Shown here: in pieces, positions 1 to 7,393 of the stretch
Layout: the number at the start of each line of letters is the position of its first letter
Position numbering within the stretch: the stretch's first letter is position 1
Assembly (NCBI GenBank): GCA_002315625.1
Contig: DCHH01000130.1
Span: 1,722-20,671, forward strand
DNA from: Bacteroidales bacterium UBA1757
Lineage (GTDB): Bacteria; Bacteroidota; Bacteroidia; Bacteroidales; UBA1402
Length of the DNA stretch: 18,950 nucleotides
Direction: 5' to 3'
Translations under genes and position numbers: made by a program
The notes under the pieces: generated by a model
Told to the model about the DNA's origin: nothing
What the model saw: the letters and a program-made list of their open reading frames with translations, nothing else
Database searches by the model: none

Positions 1-72
1 CCGCACCATCTCTTGCGCAGAGATGTTGAAAAACAGCCCCTAATTTACATTTTTATTTTGGAGATAGTTTGC

Positions 73-103
73 TTGATTTTGCAGGTGGGGCGTGTTACCT
101 TTG
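73..103 (+). promoter_or_regulatory. uvrB promoter, Bacteroidetes type
   Basis: A TTG at 73-75 is followed after 20 bp by TACCTTTG at 96-103, matching the Bacteroidetes -33/-7 pattern (TTTG, 19-21 bp, TAnnTTTG). Transcription would begin near 110. This leaves a very short leader before the ATG at 122 and rules out the in-frame GTG at 92 as the start. Confidence 0.8.
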
Positions 104-121
104 CGAGATTATAGATACCCC

Positions 122-2143
122 ATGGGAGCTTTCAAATTACAATCGGCTTACCAGCCGACAGGAGACCAGCCACAGGCCATCCAGGCCCTTGTCGATGGCA
201 TCAATCAAGGAGTCCCGCACCAGACACTGCTCGGCGTGACCGGGTCGGGAAAGACATTCACAGTTGCCAACGTCATTGAAAAGGTTCAGAAACCAACACT
301 GGTGCTAAGCCACAACAAGACACTCGCCGCCCAATTGTACAACGAGTTCAAGGCGTTCTTCCCCGACAACGCCGTCGAATACTTCGTCTCCTATTACGAC
401 TACTACCAGCCCGAGGCATACATCCCATCGACCAACACCTACATCGAGAAAGATCTGTCAATCAATGACGAAATCGAGAAACTCAGACTGTCGGCCACAT
501 CGGCACTGCTATCAGGGCGGCAGGACGTTCTGGTAGTCTCTTCGGTCTCGTGTCTGTTCGGCATGGGAAGTCCCGTCGATTTCAGCAACAATACCATTCA
601 CATTCATACCGGGCTGAAAATCAGCAGAAACGTCCTTCTCCGCAACCTGGTTGACTGCCTGTATTCGCGCAACGAGGTCTCCTTCGACCACGGCAACTTC
701 CGGGTAAAGGGCGACACAATCGATATCTATCTGGCATACAGCGACGTAGCCGTACGAGTCGGCTTCTGGGGCGACGAAATCGACACAATCGAAGAAATCG
801 ACCCTCTCACATCCGCACGCCTCTACACCTTCGACCACTACGACATCTACCCCGCCAACCTTTTCGTCACGAGCAAGGAACGGATTGAAATTGCGATTCG
901 CCAGATTCAGGACGACCTGGAGCAGCAGTGCCGTTTCTTCGAGAAGAACGACAAATTTTTCGAGGCCAAGCGGTTAAGGGAACGTGTCAGCTACGATATT
1001 GAAATGATTCGAGAGCTTGGCCACTGCTCAGGAATTGAGAACTACTCCCGCTATTTCGACGGCCGCGAAGAGGGTTCTCGTCCTTACTGTCTGATGGACT
1101 TCTTCCCGAAGGATTTCCTTCTGGTCATCGACGAAAGCCACGTCACAGTACCGCAGATCCATGCTATGTGGGGAGGCGACCATGCCCGCAAAATAACCCT
1201 TGTGGAATACGGCTTCCGTCTGCCAGCCGCACTCGACAACCGTCCCCTTACCTTCGACGAATTCGAGGCTCTGACCAACCAAACCATATATGTGAGTGCA
1301 ACCCCGGCCGACTACGAACTGCAGAAATCCGAGGGAGTAATCGTTGAGCAGCTAATCCGTCCCACCGGCCTGCTGGATCCACCAATCGAGGTTCGCCCCT
1401 CAAAGAACCAGGTCGATGACCTGATGGAGGAAATCCGCATCCGCAGCGAGCGCGACGAGCGGATACTGGTCACCACCCTGACAAAGCGGATGGCTGAGGA
1501 ACTGTCGGACTACTTTGCCCGCAACGGCGTACGGTGCGAGTACATACACTCCGATGTGGATACCCTTGAGCGCGTTGAAATCATGGAAAACCTCCGAAAA
1601 GGGCTTTTCGACGTCCTGGTCGGTGTCAACCTGCTACGTGAGGGGCTCGACCTGCCAGAGGTTTCATTGGTAGCCATTCTGGATGCAGACAAAGAGGGCT
1701 TTCTACGCAACCGTAAAAGCCTGACACAGACCGCCGGACGTGCCGCCCGCAACCTCAACGGGAAGGTGATTTTCTATGCCGACACCATGACTGAAAGCAT
1801 GAAACTCACAATTGACGAGACCAACCGGAGAAGAAAAATACAGCAGGAGTACAACGACGAGCATCATATCACCCCGCATGCCATCAACAAAGCCCTGCAG
1901 AACCAGCTCAAGAATGCCTCCGAAGCAGCAATCAAGATGGAGACAAAGGTCTATGCAGCATCAAAGGACCACTTAGCCGTAGCCGAAGCCCTGGATAAAT
2001 ACACCTCAAAGCCCGAGCTGGAAAAACTGATAGAAAAGACACGGAAGAAAATGTACGAAGCCTCAAAGAAGTTCGAGTTCATCGAGGCCGCTCAGTACCG
2101 CGACGAAATCATCAAACTGGAAGACAAACTCAAGTCCCTCTGA
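122..2143 (+). CDS. uvrB: UvrABC excinuclease subunit B
   Basis: Damage-verifying helicase-like subunit of nucleotide excision repair. It is loaded by UvrA, opens DNA around the lesion and recruits UvrC. From the ATG at 122 the product is 673 aa, the same length as E. coli UvrB. Visible motifs are Walker A GVTGSGKT (38-45), the lesion-probing beta-hairpin YDYYQPEAYIP (92-102), Walker B DESH (337-340), the REGLDLPEVSL segment (about 506-516), motif VI QTAGRAARN (about 535-543) and a C-terminal UVR domain (about 633-668) that contacts UvrC. The frame is also open up to a GTG at 92, but that codon lies upstream of the predicted transcription start. The stop codon directly abuts the stop of the convergent lipoprotein gene, with no intervening base. 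Identification is secure. Confidence 0.98.
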   Translation: MGAFKLQSAYQPTGDQPQAIQALVDGINQGVPHQTLLGVTGSGKTFTVANVIEKVQKPTLVLSHNKTLAAQLYNEFKAFFPDNAVEYFVSYYDYYQPEAYIPSTNTYIEKDLSINDEIEKLRLSATSALLSGRQDVLVVSSVSCLFGMGSPVDFSNNTIHIHTGLKISRNVLLRNLVDCLYSRNEVSFDHGNFRVKGDTIDIYLAYSDVAVRVGFWGDEIDTIEEIDPLTSARLYTFDHYDIYPANLFVTSKERIEIAIRQIQDDLEQQCRFFEKNDKFFEAKRLRERVSYDIEMIRELGHCSGIENYSRYFDGREEGSRPYCLMDFFPKDFLLVIDESHVTVPQIHAMWGGDHARKITLVEYGFRLPAALDNRPLTFDEFEALTNQTIYVSATPADYELQKSEGVIVEQLIRPTGLLDPPIEVRPSKNQVDDLMEEIRIRSERDERILVTTLTKRMAEELSDYFARNGVRCEYIHSDVDTLERVEIMENLRKGLFDVLVGVNLLREGLDLPEVSLVAILDADKEGFLRNRKSLTQTAGRAARNLNGKVIFYADTMTESMKLTIDETNRRRKIQQEYNDEHHITPHAINKALQNQLKNASEAAIKMETKVYAASKDHLAVAEALDKYTSKPELEKLIEKTRKKMYEASKKFEFIEAAQYRDEIIKLEDKLKSL

Positions 2144-2875
2144 TTACCGAAGGCGTGAGACTTGGAAGTGGCGCCAAGCGGCATGAGCCTGCGTAGTGCG
2201 GAAACCGAACCATCCGCGAGTAAGCGGCGACGGGTCTGTATAATCCACAATCAGTTCATTATCACGCCAGTAGCAGACCCTTCCGTCACAAACCTCAATA
2301 GCAATACTGTACCAGTGATTCGGGGCGAGAAGATGAGCCGAATCAGTATATTCCGTCAGAATTGCCGGGCGCAGCGAAGCATCCCTGACAGCCTCGTCAT
2401 TGCCGTGATACCGGCGGAAGCGGGTCGTAGTGTTCCGGTTGCCGCCGTACCCGACATAGTACATATCCATTTGGTAGTACTTGAGGAAAACCCCTCCCCG
2501 CTCCTCGCTACGGGCCATCAGGTCTTTGGGATGCAGCGGGTCGGTAGCCATCCAGAAACAGTTCATGTCACTCAAGCGGTCGTATTTGCAGCCGTCGTCA
2601 ATGATACACGACTCGAAAGAAACGCGGATATTCCCCTCAAAAGGCTCTTTGTACCAGACCGTCGCCCCTTTCGGTGCCTGCAGTTGCATTGAACCGTCAC
2701 AAATTGTAAGGTTTACAGGCCTGTCAGCAGTCCCTACCGTGTCAGCCTCCAGAAACCAGTTTTCCAAACTGGACAACGTATCAAGCGGGTCCGAAGCCAG
2801 CAATGTATCATGCTGACACGAATCCAAAAACAGAGGCAGCAAAAGCAATAAGGTCAAGCGCAAAGCAGACATCAT
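2144..2875 (-). CDS. Lipoprotein with DUF6250-like domain
   Basis: 243 aa. A short hydrophobic leader ends in a lipobox LDSC with the lipidated Cys at residue 20, so the protein should be membrane anchored in the envelope. The body resembles the DUF6250 family of Bacteroidetes, a jelly-roll, laminarinase/lectin-like fold. Supporting segments are YYVGYGGN (139-146) followed by TTTRFRRYHGND (149-160), EYTD and NHWY (about 175-190), and WFGFRTT (222-228) near the C-terminus. In other proteins this domain often accompanies carbohydrate esterases or lyases, but here it stands alone and I see no catalytic motif. A sugar-binding or structural role is inference. Its ATG overlaps the stop of the upstream porin gene in TGATG, so translation is probably coupled. 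It is the last gene of the operon and meets uvrB with no gap. No strong acidic surface-export signal follows the Cys. Confidence 0.75.
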   Translation of the reverse strand: MMSALRLTLLLLLPLFLDSCQHDTLLASDPLDTLSSLENWFLEADTVGTADRPVNLTICDGSMQLQAPKGATVWYKEPFEGNIRVSFESCIIDDGCKYDRLSDMNCFWMATDPLHPKDLMARSEERGGVFLKYYQMDMYYVGYGGNRNTTTRFRRYHGNDEAVRDASLRPAILTEYTDSAHLLAPNHWYSIAIEVCDGRVCYWRDNELIVDYTDPSPLTRGWFGFRTTQAHAAWRHFQVSRLR

Positions 2876-4368
2876 CAGAACCTGAATCCAAGAGTCATCG
2901 CAAAGTTGAACGAGCGGGTCTTGATGTTGGCATAGTTGTCATCACCGTAGGCCGACTCATTATAATAAGGATACAAATGGCTGGTAGTGACCTGGTCCAT
3001 TCCTGCAAAATCGAGCATAATGGAGCGTCCGATACGCCATCCGAACCCGGCTGAATAGACATTTCCGCCCTGAGGAATGGTATAATGCGGCGTCACAGTG
3101 GGAGTATAAATCTTGTAATATTTGTCCTCCACAGCCGGTTTAACCGATGAAAAAGTATGCGCATAACCCAAACGGACATCGAAATTATCAGTCAGACGCC
3201 ATTCAGTACCCACGCGAGCCTGACACTGGGTCTGGAAGAAATCCTTGATATCCAAGTTCACATCAGTATATGGCTTTCCGTAGGCATCGGTCATTCTCAT
3301 CGTGTTGACGGTATTGACCTGCACATCCGCACTGATAAATCCCTTCATACCAATCTGATACGCCAGACTTGCAATAATCTGGTGGGGTGTTTCCATCTTA
3401 TAGGAAAACGAGGAGTTTTCTGTCGCGATTGTATGCGATGAAATATATCCTTCATCGTCATAAACGCCTGAAGAATACATCTTTGCGTATGCGTAGTCCG
3501 TCAGCGAATAAAAGATTGGCGAGTGATAGGCCAAGCCGATACGCAACGGGGCAATCGGACGGAAAATAAAACCCACATTGACTCCGACACCAGTTCCTCT
3601 GGTCTGGAGCTGGTTTGTCAGTTTGTAGTAGGGATCCCCCCACTCTTCCATATATACGGTTTCGTTGTCATAGCGCAGACTCTGCACACGCACCGAAAGT
3701 CCGAAGTAGAGTTTGTAGTCGTAATTCAGGCCGAAAGTGAAATCCCACGCCTGGGAATAGCCCGACTCCGCCTGATACAACTCATTGTTGACCCTCTGCC
3801 CTTCCTGCAGCACCGACTCATAGTTGCCCGCACGATTCCGATTGAACAGATATACGTTGTAGGCCATGTACGGCAGGTTCATCCCCTGATTCAAAGTCTC
3901 ATCTGTCACGTTGATATTGTCAAGCAATGACACTTCGCGATCCCACCCCTGCACAAGCGTATTGTTATAATAGTTCTTTGTACGGTTGTAGGTAATACTC
4001 CAGTTGAAGTTGACGATTCCACTCTCATTACTACTCCGGTATGATTCCACAAAACCGAAGGCCGACGGCATGGTGCGCACCCGTTTGTCCTTGGTTACAG
4101 TACCATAGAAATCAGAGGTAGTCCGCGTGTCACTGACCAGTTGTGTATAGGAAATCTCACTGGAACGATAGATTGCAATTCCGGCCGGATTGATGCCGAT
4201 TGCAGTGATGTCACCGCCCAATGCCCCGAAAGCGTTGGCCATCGAAACAGCACGGGCCGTACCATGAATATCCTGCGATGCGTTTCTCAGCAAGTCAAAA
4301 GCCTCCTGAGCCTGTGCCACTCCTGCTGCCATACAGAGGATAGCAATATATAAATATCTGGTCTTCAT
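2875..4368 (-). CDS. OmpP1/FadL-like outer-membrane transport protein
   Basis: 497 aa with a type I signal peptide ending at about AQA|Q (residue 20). The N-terminus carries ARAVSMANAFGALGGD and INPAGIAIYRSSEISY, the conserved plug and first-strand segment of Bacteroidales OmpP1/FadL/TodX porins. The rest is rich in alternating aromatic beta-strands and ends in Phe (LGFRF), as expected for insertion by the BAM machinery. The family moves hydrophobic compounds across the outer membrane; the actual substrate cannot be read from the sequence. Some Bacteroidales relatives are labelled hemin receptors, but I see no specific haem-binding evidence. It lies 35 bp downstream of the low-complexity exported protein gene and overlaps the following lipoprotein gene by one base, so the three are very likely one operon. 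Confidence 0.88.
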   Translation of the reverse strand: MKTRYLYIAILCMAAGVAQAQEAFDLLRNASQDIHGTARAVSMANAFGALGGDITAIGINPAGIAIYRSSEISYTQLVSDTRTTSDFYGTVTKDKRVRTMPSAFGFVESYRSSNESGIVNFNWSITYNRTKNYYNNTLVQGWDREVSLLDNINVTDETLNQGMNLPYMAYNVYLFNRNRAGNYESVLQEGQRVNNELYQAESGYSQAWDFTFGLNYDYKLYFGLSVRVQSLRYDNETVYMEEWGDPYYKLTNQLQTRGTGVGVNVGFIFRPIAPLRIGLAYHSPIFYSLTDYAYAKMYSSGVYDDEGYISSHTIATENSSFSYKMETPHQIIASLAYQIGMKGFISADVQVNTVNTMRMTDAYGKPYTDVNLDIKDFFQTQCQARVGTEWRLTDNFDVRLGYAHTFSSVKPAVEDKYYKIYTPTVTPHYTIPQGGNVYSAGFGWRIGRSIMLDFAGMDQVTTSHLYPYYNESAYGDDNYANIKTRSFNFAMTLGFRF

Positions 4369-4403
4369 ATCAATAGCAATCTTAGGTTAATAAAAAGCCA
4401 AGC

Positions 4404-5927
4404 TTACCGGCGACCTCCGCCGCCACCGCCGCCACTTCCAGCGCGTGAACCTCCGCCACCTCCGCCGGAATAACCTCCACCGGAATATCCACCGCCCGAA
4501 TATGAGCTACCACCGGAATAGGAGCTTCCGCTGCGTGAAGAGCTGCCAGAATAGCTTGACGAACTGTTGGAATAGCTTGAGGAACTATTTGAGTAGTTGG
4601 AAGAGCTGTTCGAATAACTTGATGAGCGTGTGGAGCTGCTTGAATTACGGTTCGAACTGCCCGAATAGGTGCTTGAGTTGCCATACCCGGAATTAGCCGA
4701 CGAACGGTTTGACGAACGGTTGGTCGAGTAAGTCGAAGTGACTGCCCCACGGTTTGTCGAAGAACTGCTCCTGTTGGAAGAGGCTGCGCTTCTCTCGGAA
4801 GAGGTAGTGTTCCTGCCAGTATAAGTCGTGCTTCCGCCTGAATAAGTGCTTCCGCCCGAATAGGAACTTCCGCCCGAATAAGTGCTTCTGTTAGACGAAG
4901 AAGTGCTTCTGTTAGAGGATGTTGTACCCCTGTTCGTTGAATAGCTGCTCCCGTTGTTGCTGCCGGTGCGAGTGCTTCCGGAATATGCACTCCGGTTGCC
5001 ATACTCATCATAGCCCCTCATGTCGCCGGCTCTGCGACTTGACGAAGAACGGGACTCGGATGATGTCGAACGGGTGCCTCCATAACCAGCTGATGCATAG
5101 TCATTATAGACCGCCGAACGTGTGCTTCCGCCACCTCCGTTAATGGAACTGGTACGGTCAGCCATTCTGGCATCACGTCCCCCTTCACGGGTACTTCCTC
5201 CACGGCTGCCATTGCGGGAATCCTGGAATCTGCGCTGGTCGGCATAGTGGGTAGTGTTACCCCAGACATCATACTGGCCGGGCACAACGATAATCGGAGC
5301 AGGTCCCCAAGGATAATAAGGTCCCCATCCGCCGGGTCCCCAAGGACCGTACCAGCTGTAATACCAGGGATTGTAACCGCCCCAGTACCATGAATGATGC
5401 CAGCCGCAGCCACAGCATCCCCAACCCCAACTCCAGCCGAATCCGCGCCAGAACGGATCGTAATAATAGTCATAATACCAAGGGCTTACCCATCCGTCGT
5501 TGTAGTTTATGGTGACATTGGCACCATCCTCAACATAGATGTTCATATAGCCATCGGTGATATGAGTCGTGAATTTACCGTTATGGAATCGACGGATGCG
5601 CTCACTATACTGAAAATCAGTGTATTCATCGGCCGTCATAGCTACAAGATATAAGGTATCATCGTTTGCGGCAGATGTTAAAGACGGACGGCGGTTGTAT
5701 TCATCCACATCACGTGTGACCGCCGTATAAGACGTTGACAAGGCCGAAGGCGAGGTTGTAGCCGTTTTAACCAATGCGTCAGTTAAAGCATCAGTGGCTA
5801 CTACTACTTTCTTGTCTTTCGTACGATACGAAGGATGGTAATAGAGGTCGTCATCAAACCCCTGAGCCATCACCTGAACCATGCCCGCCAGGGTGCACAG
5901 CATCAAAAAAGAGAATCTCGTTTTCAT
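4404..5927 (-). CDS. Exported low-complexity protein, Trp/Tyr/Gly then Ser/Asn/Arg rich
   Basis: 507 aa of unknown function. The signal peptide ends at about VMA|Q (residue 21). Residues 23-145 look like an ordinary small domain with strands such as VEDGANVTINYNDGW. Residues about 146-215 are dominated by Trp, Tyr, Gly and Pro, with an unusual cluster GWGCCGCGWHHSWYWGG around 168-184. From about 284 the chain is almost entirely Ser, Gly, Asn, Arg, Thr and Tyr, with short periodic units such as YSGGS (350-366) and YSNSSSS (438-458). It ends in a polyglycine tract and two Arg. Such composition suits a disordered or aggregating surface or periplasmic structural protein, possibly O-glycosylated; this is inference. 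It is first in an operon with the porin and lipoprotein. The ORF is uninterrupted, and composition like this is prone to length variation. Similar Bacteroides proteins have carried the uninformative label vitellogenin-like. Confidence 0.8.
   Translation of the reverse strand: MKTRFSFLMLCTLAGMVQVMAQGFDDDLYYHPSYRTKDKKVVVATDALTDALVKTATTSPSALSTSYTAVTRDVDEYNRRPSLTSAANDDTLYLVAMTADEYTDFQYSERIRRFHNGKFTTHITDGYMNIYVEDGANVTINYNDGWVSPWYYDYYYDPFWRGFGWSWGWGCCGCGWHHSWYWGGYNPWYYSWYGPWGPGGWGPYYPWGPAPIIVVPGQYDVWGNTTHYADQRRFQDSRNGSRGGSTREGGRDARMADRTSSINGGGGSTRSAVYNDYASAGYGGTRSTSSESRSSSSRRAGDMRGYDEYGNRSAYSGSTRTGSNNGSSYSTNRGTTSSNRSTSSSNRSTYSGGSSYSGGSTYSGGSTTYTGRNTTSSERSAASSNRSSSSTNRGAVTSTYSTNRSSNRSSANSGYGNSSTYSGSSNRNSSSSTRSSSYSNSSSNYSNSSSSYSNSSSSYSGSSSRSGSSYSGGSSYSGGGYSGGGYSGGGGGGSRAGSGGGGGGGRR
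4450..5078 (-). repeat. Ser/Gly/Asn codon-level low-complexity repeats
   Basis: Imperfect tandem units inside the exported protein gene. On the plus strand the phrase CCGCCCGAATA recurs around 4840-4880, AGTGCTTCTGTTAGA recurs around 4880-4920, and GGAATAGCTTGA and related units recur around 4540-4620. They encode YSGGS and YSNSSSS units. The biased codons keep a second minus-strand frame open, which is an artefact and not a gene. Confidence 0.75.
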
Positions 5928-5977
5928 AAGGCAATGCTTTTAAGTGGTTTTCTACTCTCTTAGACGTTCAAAAGATG

Positions 5978-6009
5978 AAAAGGTATACTACGTTAGTATG
6001 TTTTAACAA
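5978..6009 (-). promoter_or_regulatory. Putative promoter of the envelope operon
   Basis: Read on the minus strand, TTG (6009-6007) is followed after 21 bp by TACCTTTT (5985-5978), one base off TAnnTTTG. It lies about 50 bp upstream of the ATG at 5927. No better match to the Bacteroidetes consensus occurs in the 185-bp gap to the divergent PLP-protein gene. Confidence 0.45.
5985..5999. promoter_or_regulatory. Dyad within the envelope-operon promoter spacer
   Basis: ATACTA-CGT-TAGTAT is a perfect 6-bp inverted repeat around a 3-bp centre. It falls between the putative -33 and -7 elements of the minus-strand operon, where a repressor or MerR-like activator could act. No cognate regulator is visible in the window, so this is a candidate site only. 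Confidence 0.3.
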
Positions 6010-6052
6010 GCCGCCACGAGTTTTACGGCACTTTGCTCATGGACATAATTCC

Positions 6053-6084
6053 GTGCAATATTACAAATAAATTGGCTAATTTTG
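6053..6084 (+). promoter_or_regulatory. Promoter of the YggS-family gene
   Basis: A good -7 box TAATTTTG occupies 6077-6084, about 30 bp before the ATG at 6113. The -33 position holds only GTG at 6053-6055 (21-bp spacer), so the upstream element is weak. Confidence 0.6.
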
Positions 6085-6112
6085 CACGCTTTCAAGCACA
6101 AACTTCTTATTT

Positions 6113-6778
6113 ATGTCAGTCAGCACACGATTGAACAATATAAAAGAGTCTCTTCCAGCCAGCGTCAGACTTGTAGCAGTGTCCAAATTCCAGCCGGTTG
6201 AAAAGATTGAAGAGGCATACGAGGCAGGCCAGCGCATCTTCGGCGAGAACCGCGTACAGGAGCTCTGCCACAAGCAGCCCGTCCTGCCGTCGGATATCGA
6301 GTGGCATTGCATCGGCCACCTTCAGAAGAACAAGGTCAAGTACATAGCCCCGTTTATTTCCATGATTGAGTCGGTCGATACCCCGGATTTATTCAATGAA
6401 ATCGAGCGACAGGGTGCAAAATGCGATAGGGTCATACCATGTCTGGCCGAGATTCATGTTGCCGCCGAAGAGAGCAAGTCGGGGTTCACCGAGGATGAGT
6501 TCATGGCTTTTCTCGGATCCAGTTCATGGAAACAGTTGAGCCACATTAAGTTATGCGGGGTCATGGGAATGGCCACCAACACTGATGACGAGAATGTGGT
6601 ACGCCACGACTTCGAGAGGCTGAAAAAATGTTTTGACAAGGCCAAGGCGCTGTATTTCTCAGACGAACCTGCATTCAAGGAGATTTCGATGGGGATGTCA
6701 GGCGACTACCAGACAGCAATCTCATGCGGCAGCACCCTTGTCCGCATAGGCACCGCCATCTTCGGCTCCCGCCAATAA
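6113..6778 (+). CDS. YggS/PLPBP-family pyridoxal-phosphate homeostasis protein
   Basis: 221 aa, a normal length for this alanine-racemase-N-like TIM-barrel family. Members bind PLP and influence vitamin B6 and amino-acid balance without a firmly assigned enzymatic reaction. The PLP-binding Lys is K25 in VAVSK. Other conserved blocks are FGENRVQE (about 44-51), WHCIGHLQKNK (about 64-74), the SMGMSGDY segment (about 192-199) that positions the cofactor, and the C-terminal STLVRIGTAIFG. The start is supported by the -7 box 28 bp upstream. It lies 60 bp before rpiB, which has its own strong promoter, and is divergent from the envelope operon. Cytoplasmic. Family assignment is secure and the physiological role is inferred from homologues. 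Confidence 0.95.
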   Translation: MSVSTRLNNIKESLPASVRLVAVSKFQPVEKIEEAYEAGQRIFGENRVQELCHKQPVLPSDIEWHCIGHLQKNKVKYIAPFISMIESVDTPDLFNEIERQGAKCDRVIPCLAEIHVAAEESKSGFTEDEFMAFLGSSSWKQLSHIKLCGVMGMATNTDDENVVRHDFERLKKCFDKAKALYFSDEPAFKEISMGMSGDYQTAISCGSTLVRIGTAIFGSRQ

Positions 6779-6785
6779 AAAATAT

Positions 6786-6816
6786 TTGTTTATTAACATA
6801 CTATCCCGTACCTTTG
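6786..6816 (+). promoter_or_regulatory. rpiB promoter, near-consensus Bacteroidetes type
   Basis: TTG at 6786-6788 (within TTTG 6785-6788), a 20-bp spacer, then TACCTTTG at 6809-6816. It begins only 8 bp after the preceding stop codon and gives a leader of roughly 20 nt before the ATG at 6839. It shows rpiB can be transcribed independently. Confidence 0.85.
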
Positions 6817-6838
6817 CGTCAATTTTCAAACAAACTAT

Positions 6839-7288
6839 ATGAACAACGACGACGGCGGCCCGGTAGCGATATGCAGTGATCACGCGGGCTATGAACTGAA
6901 AGAGTACATTTGTGACTGGCTCACGGAAAAAAACATTCCATTCGTTAATTTCGGGACCTACTCCCCCGACAGTTGTGACTACAGCGATTTCGCCCATCCT
7001 TTGGCCGAGGCCATTGAAGAGGGGGAATGCCAGTGCGGCATAGCCGTATGCGGTAGCGGCGAAGGAGTCTGTATGACAGTAAACAAACACCAGAAAATCC
7101 GCGGCGCACTCTGCTGGTTGGTGGAAATCGCCAAGTTGTGCCGTCAGCACAACGATGCAAATGTCTGCTGCCTCCCAGCTCGCTTTATTGACAAGGAGAC
7201 AGCTCTACAGATTGTCCAGACATTCTTCGATACGGAGTTTGAGGGCGGACGCCATCAGAAGCGCATCGAAAAGATTCCGCTTGACTGA
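6839..7288 (+). CDS. rpiB: Ribose-5-phosphate isomerase B
   Basis: 149 aa. It interconverts ribose-5-phosphate and ribulose-5-phosphate in the non-oxidative pentose-phosphate pathway and belongs to the RpiB/LacA-LacB family. Visible features are the N-terminal phosphate/sugar-binding SDHAGYELK (13-21), the active-site block GIAVCGSGEGVCMTVNK with the predicted catalytic Cys71, and the HNDANV signature (about 99-104) holding the ring-opening His. The length matches the family. It is preceded by its own strong promoter and followed by a clear intrinsic terminator, so it is probably monocistronic. Pentose isomerisation would suit an organism feeding on xylan, but the gene is also an ordinary core gene. 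Identification is secure; a LacAB-type allose/galactose-6-phosphate isomerase is a less likely alternative. Confidence 0.95.
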   Translation: MNNDDGGPVAICSDHAGYELKEYICDWLTEKNIPFVNFGTYSPDSCDYSDFAHPLAEAIEEGECQCGIAVCGSGEGVCMTVNKHQKIRGALCWLVEIAKLCRQHNDANVCCLPARFIDKETALQIVQTFFDTEFEGGRHQKRIEKIPLD

Positions 7289-7308
7289 TGATTTTTGAGG
7301 GAATAATT

Positions 7309-7337
7309 AAGGGGTGGTCGGAAGGCCACCCCTTTTT
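7309..7337. terminator. Intrinsic terminator between rpiB and the C1 peptidase gene
   Basis: GGGGTGG (7311-7317) pairs with CCACCCC (7326-7332). The stem extends by TC/GG towards a 4-nt loop and by AA/TT outward. The plus strand continues in TTTTT (7333-7337), fitting rpiB termination. The minus strand continues CCTTAATTATT, a weaker U-tract, so it may serve both convergent genes. A second 8-bp inverted repeat, GATGCCGT/ACGGCATC (7354-7361 and 7377-7384), lies nearer the peptidase stop. Confidence 0.88.
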
Positions 7338-7393
7338 CGTTCACTTAACAAGAGATGCCGTGTCAAGCACTGCATGACGGCATCAAATGCGTA

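Noticed and set aside
50..62. TTTTATTTTGG upstream of uvrB as a -7 box.
   Set aside because: The spacing within the box does not fit TAnnTTTG and there is no -33 partner; the promoter at 73-103 is far better.
92..121. In-frame GTG extending uvrB by 10 residues.
   Set aside because: The -7 box at 96-103 overlaps the extension, so it would not be transcribed. The ATG at 122 gives the standard 673-aa UvrB.
2162..2692. 176-aa plus-strand ORF downstream of uvrB.
   Set aside because: Opposite the DUF6250-like lipoprotein gene, whose lipobox and conserved motifs identify the coding strand; there is no promoter at its start.
4450..5000. Recurring short units that at first sight resemble a CRISPR array.
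   Set aside because: There is no constant repeat-spacer periodicity, and the units follow codon phase of a continuous reading frame.
4382..5011. 209-aa minus-strand ORF rich in Ala, Pro, Arg and Thr.
   Set aside because: It is a shifted frame of the Ser/Gly/Asn repeat region, kept open by codon bias, and has no independent start signal or recognisable domain.
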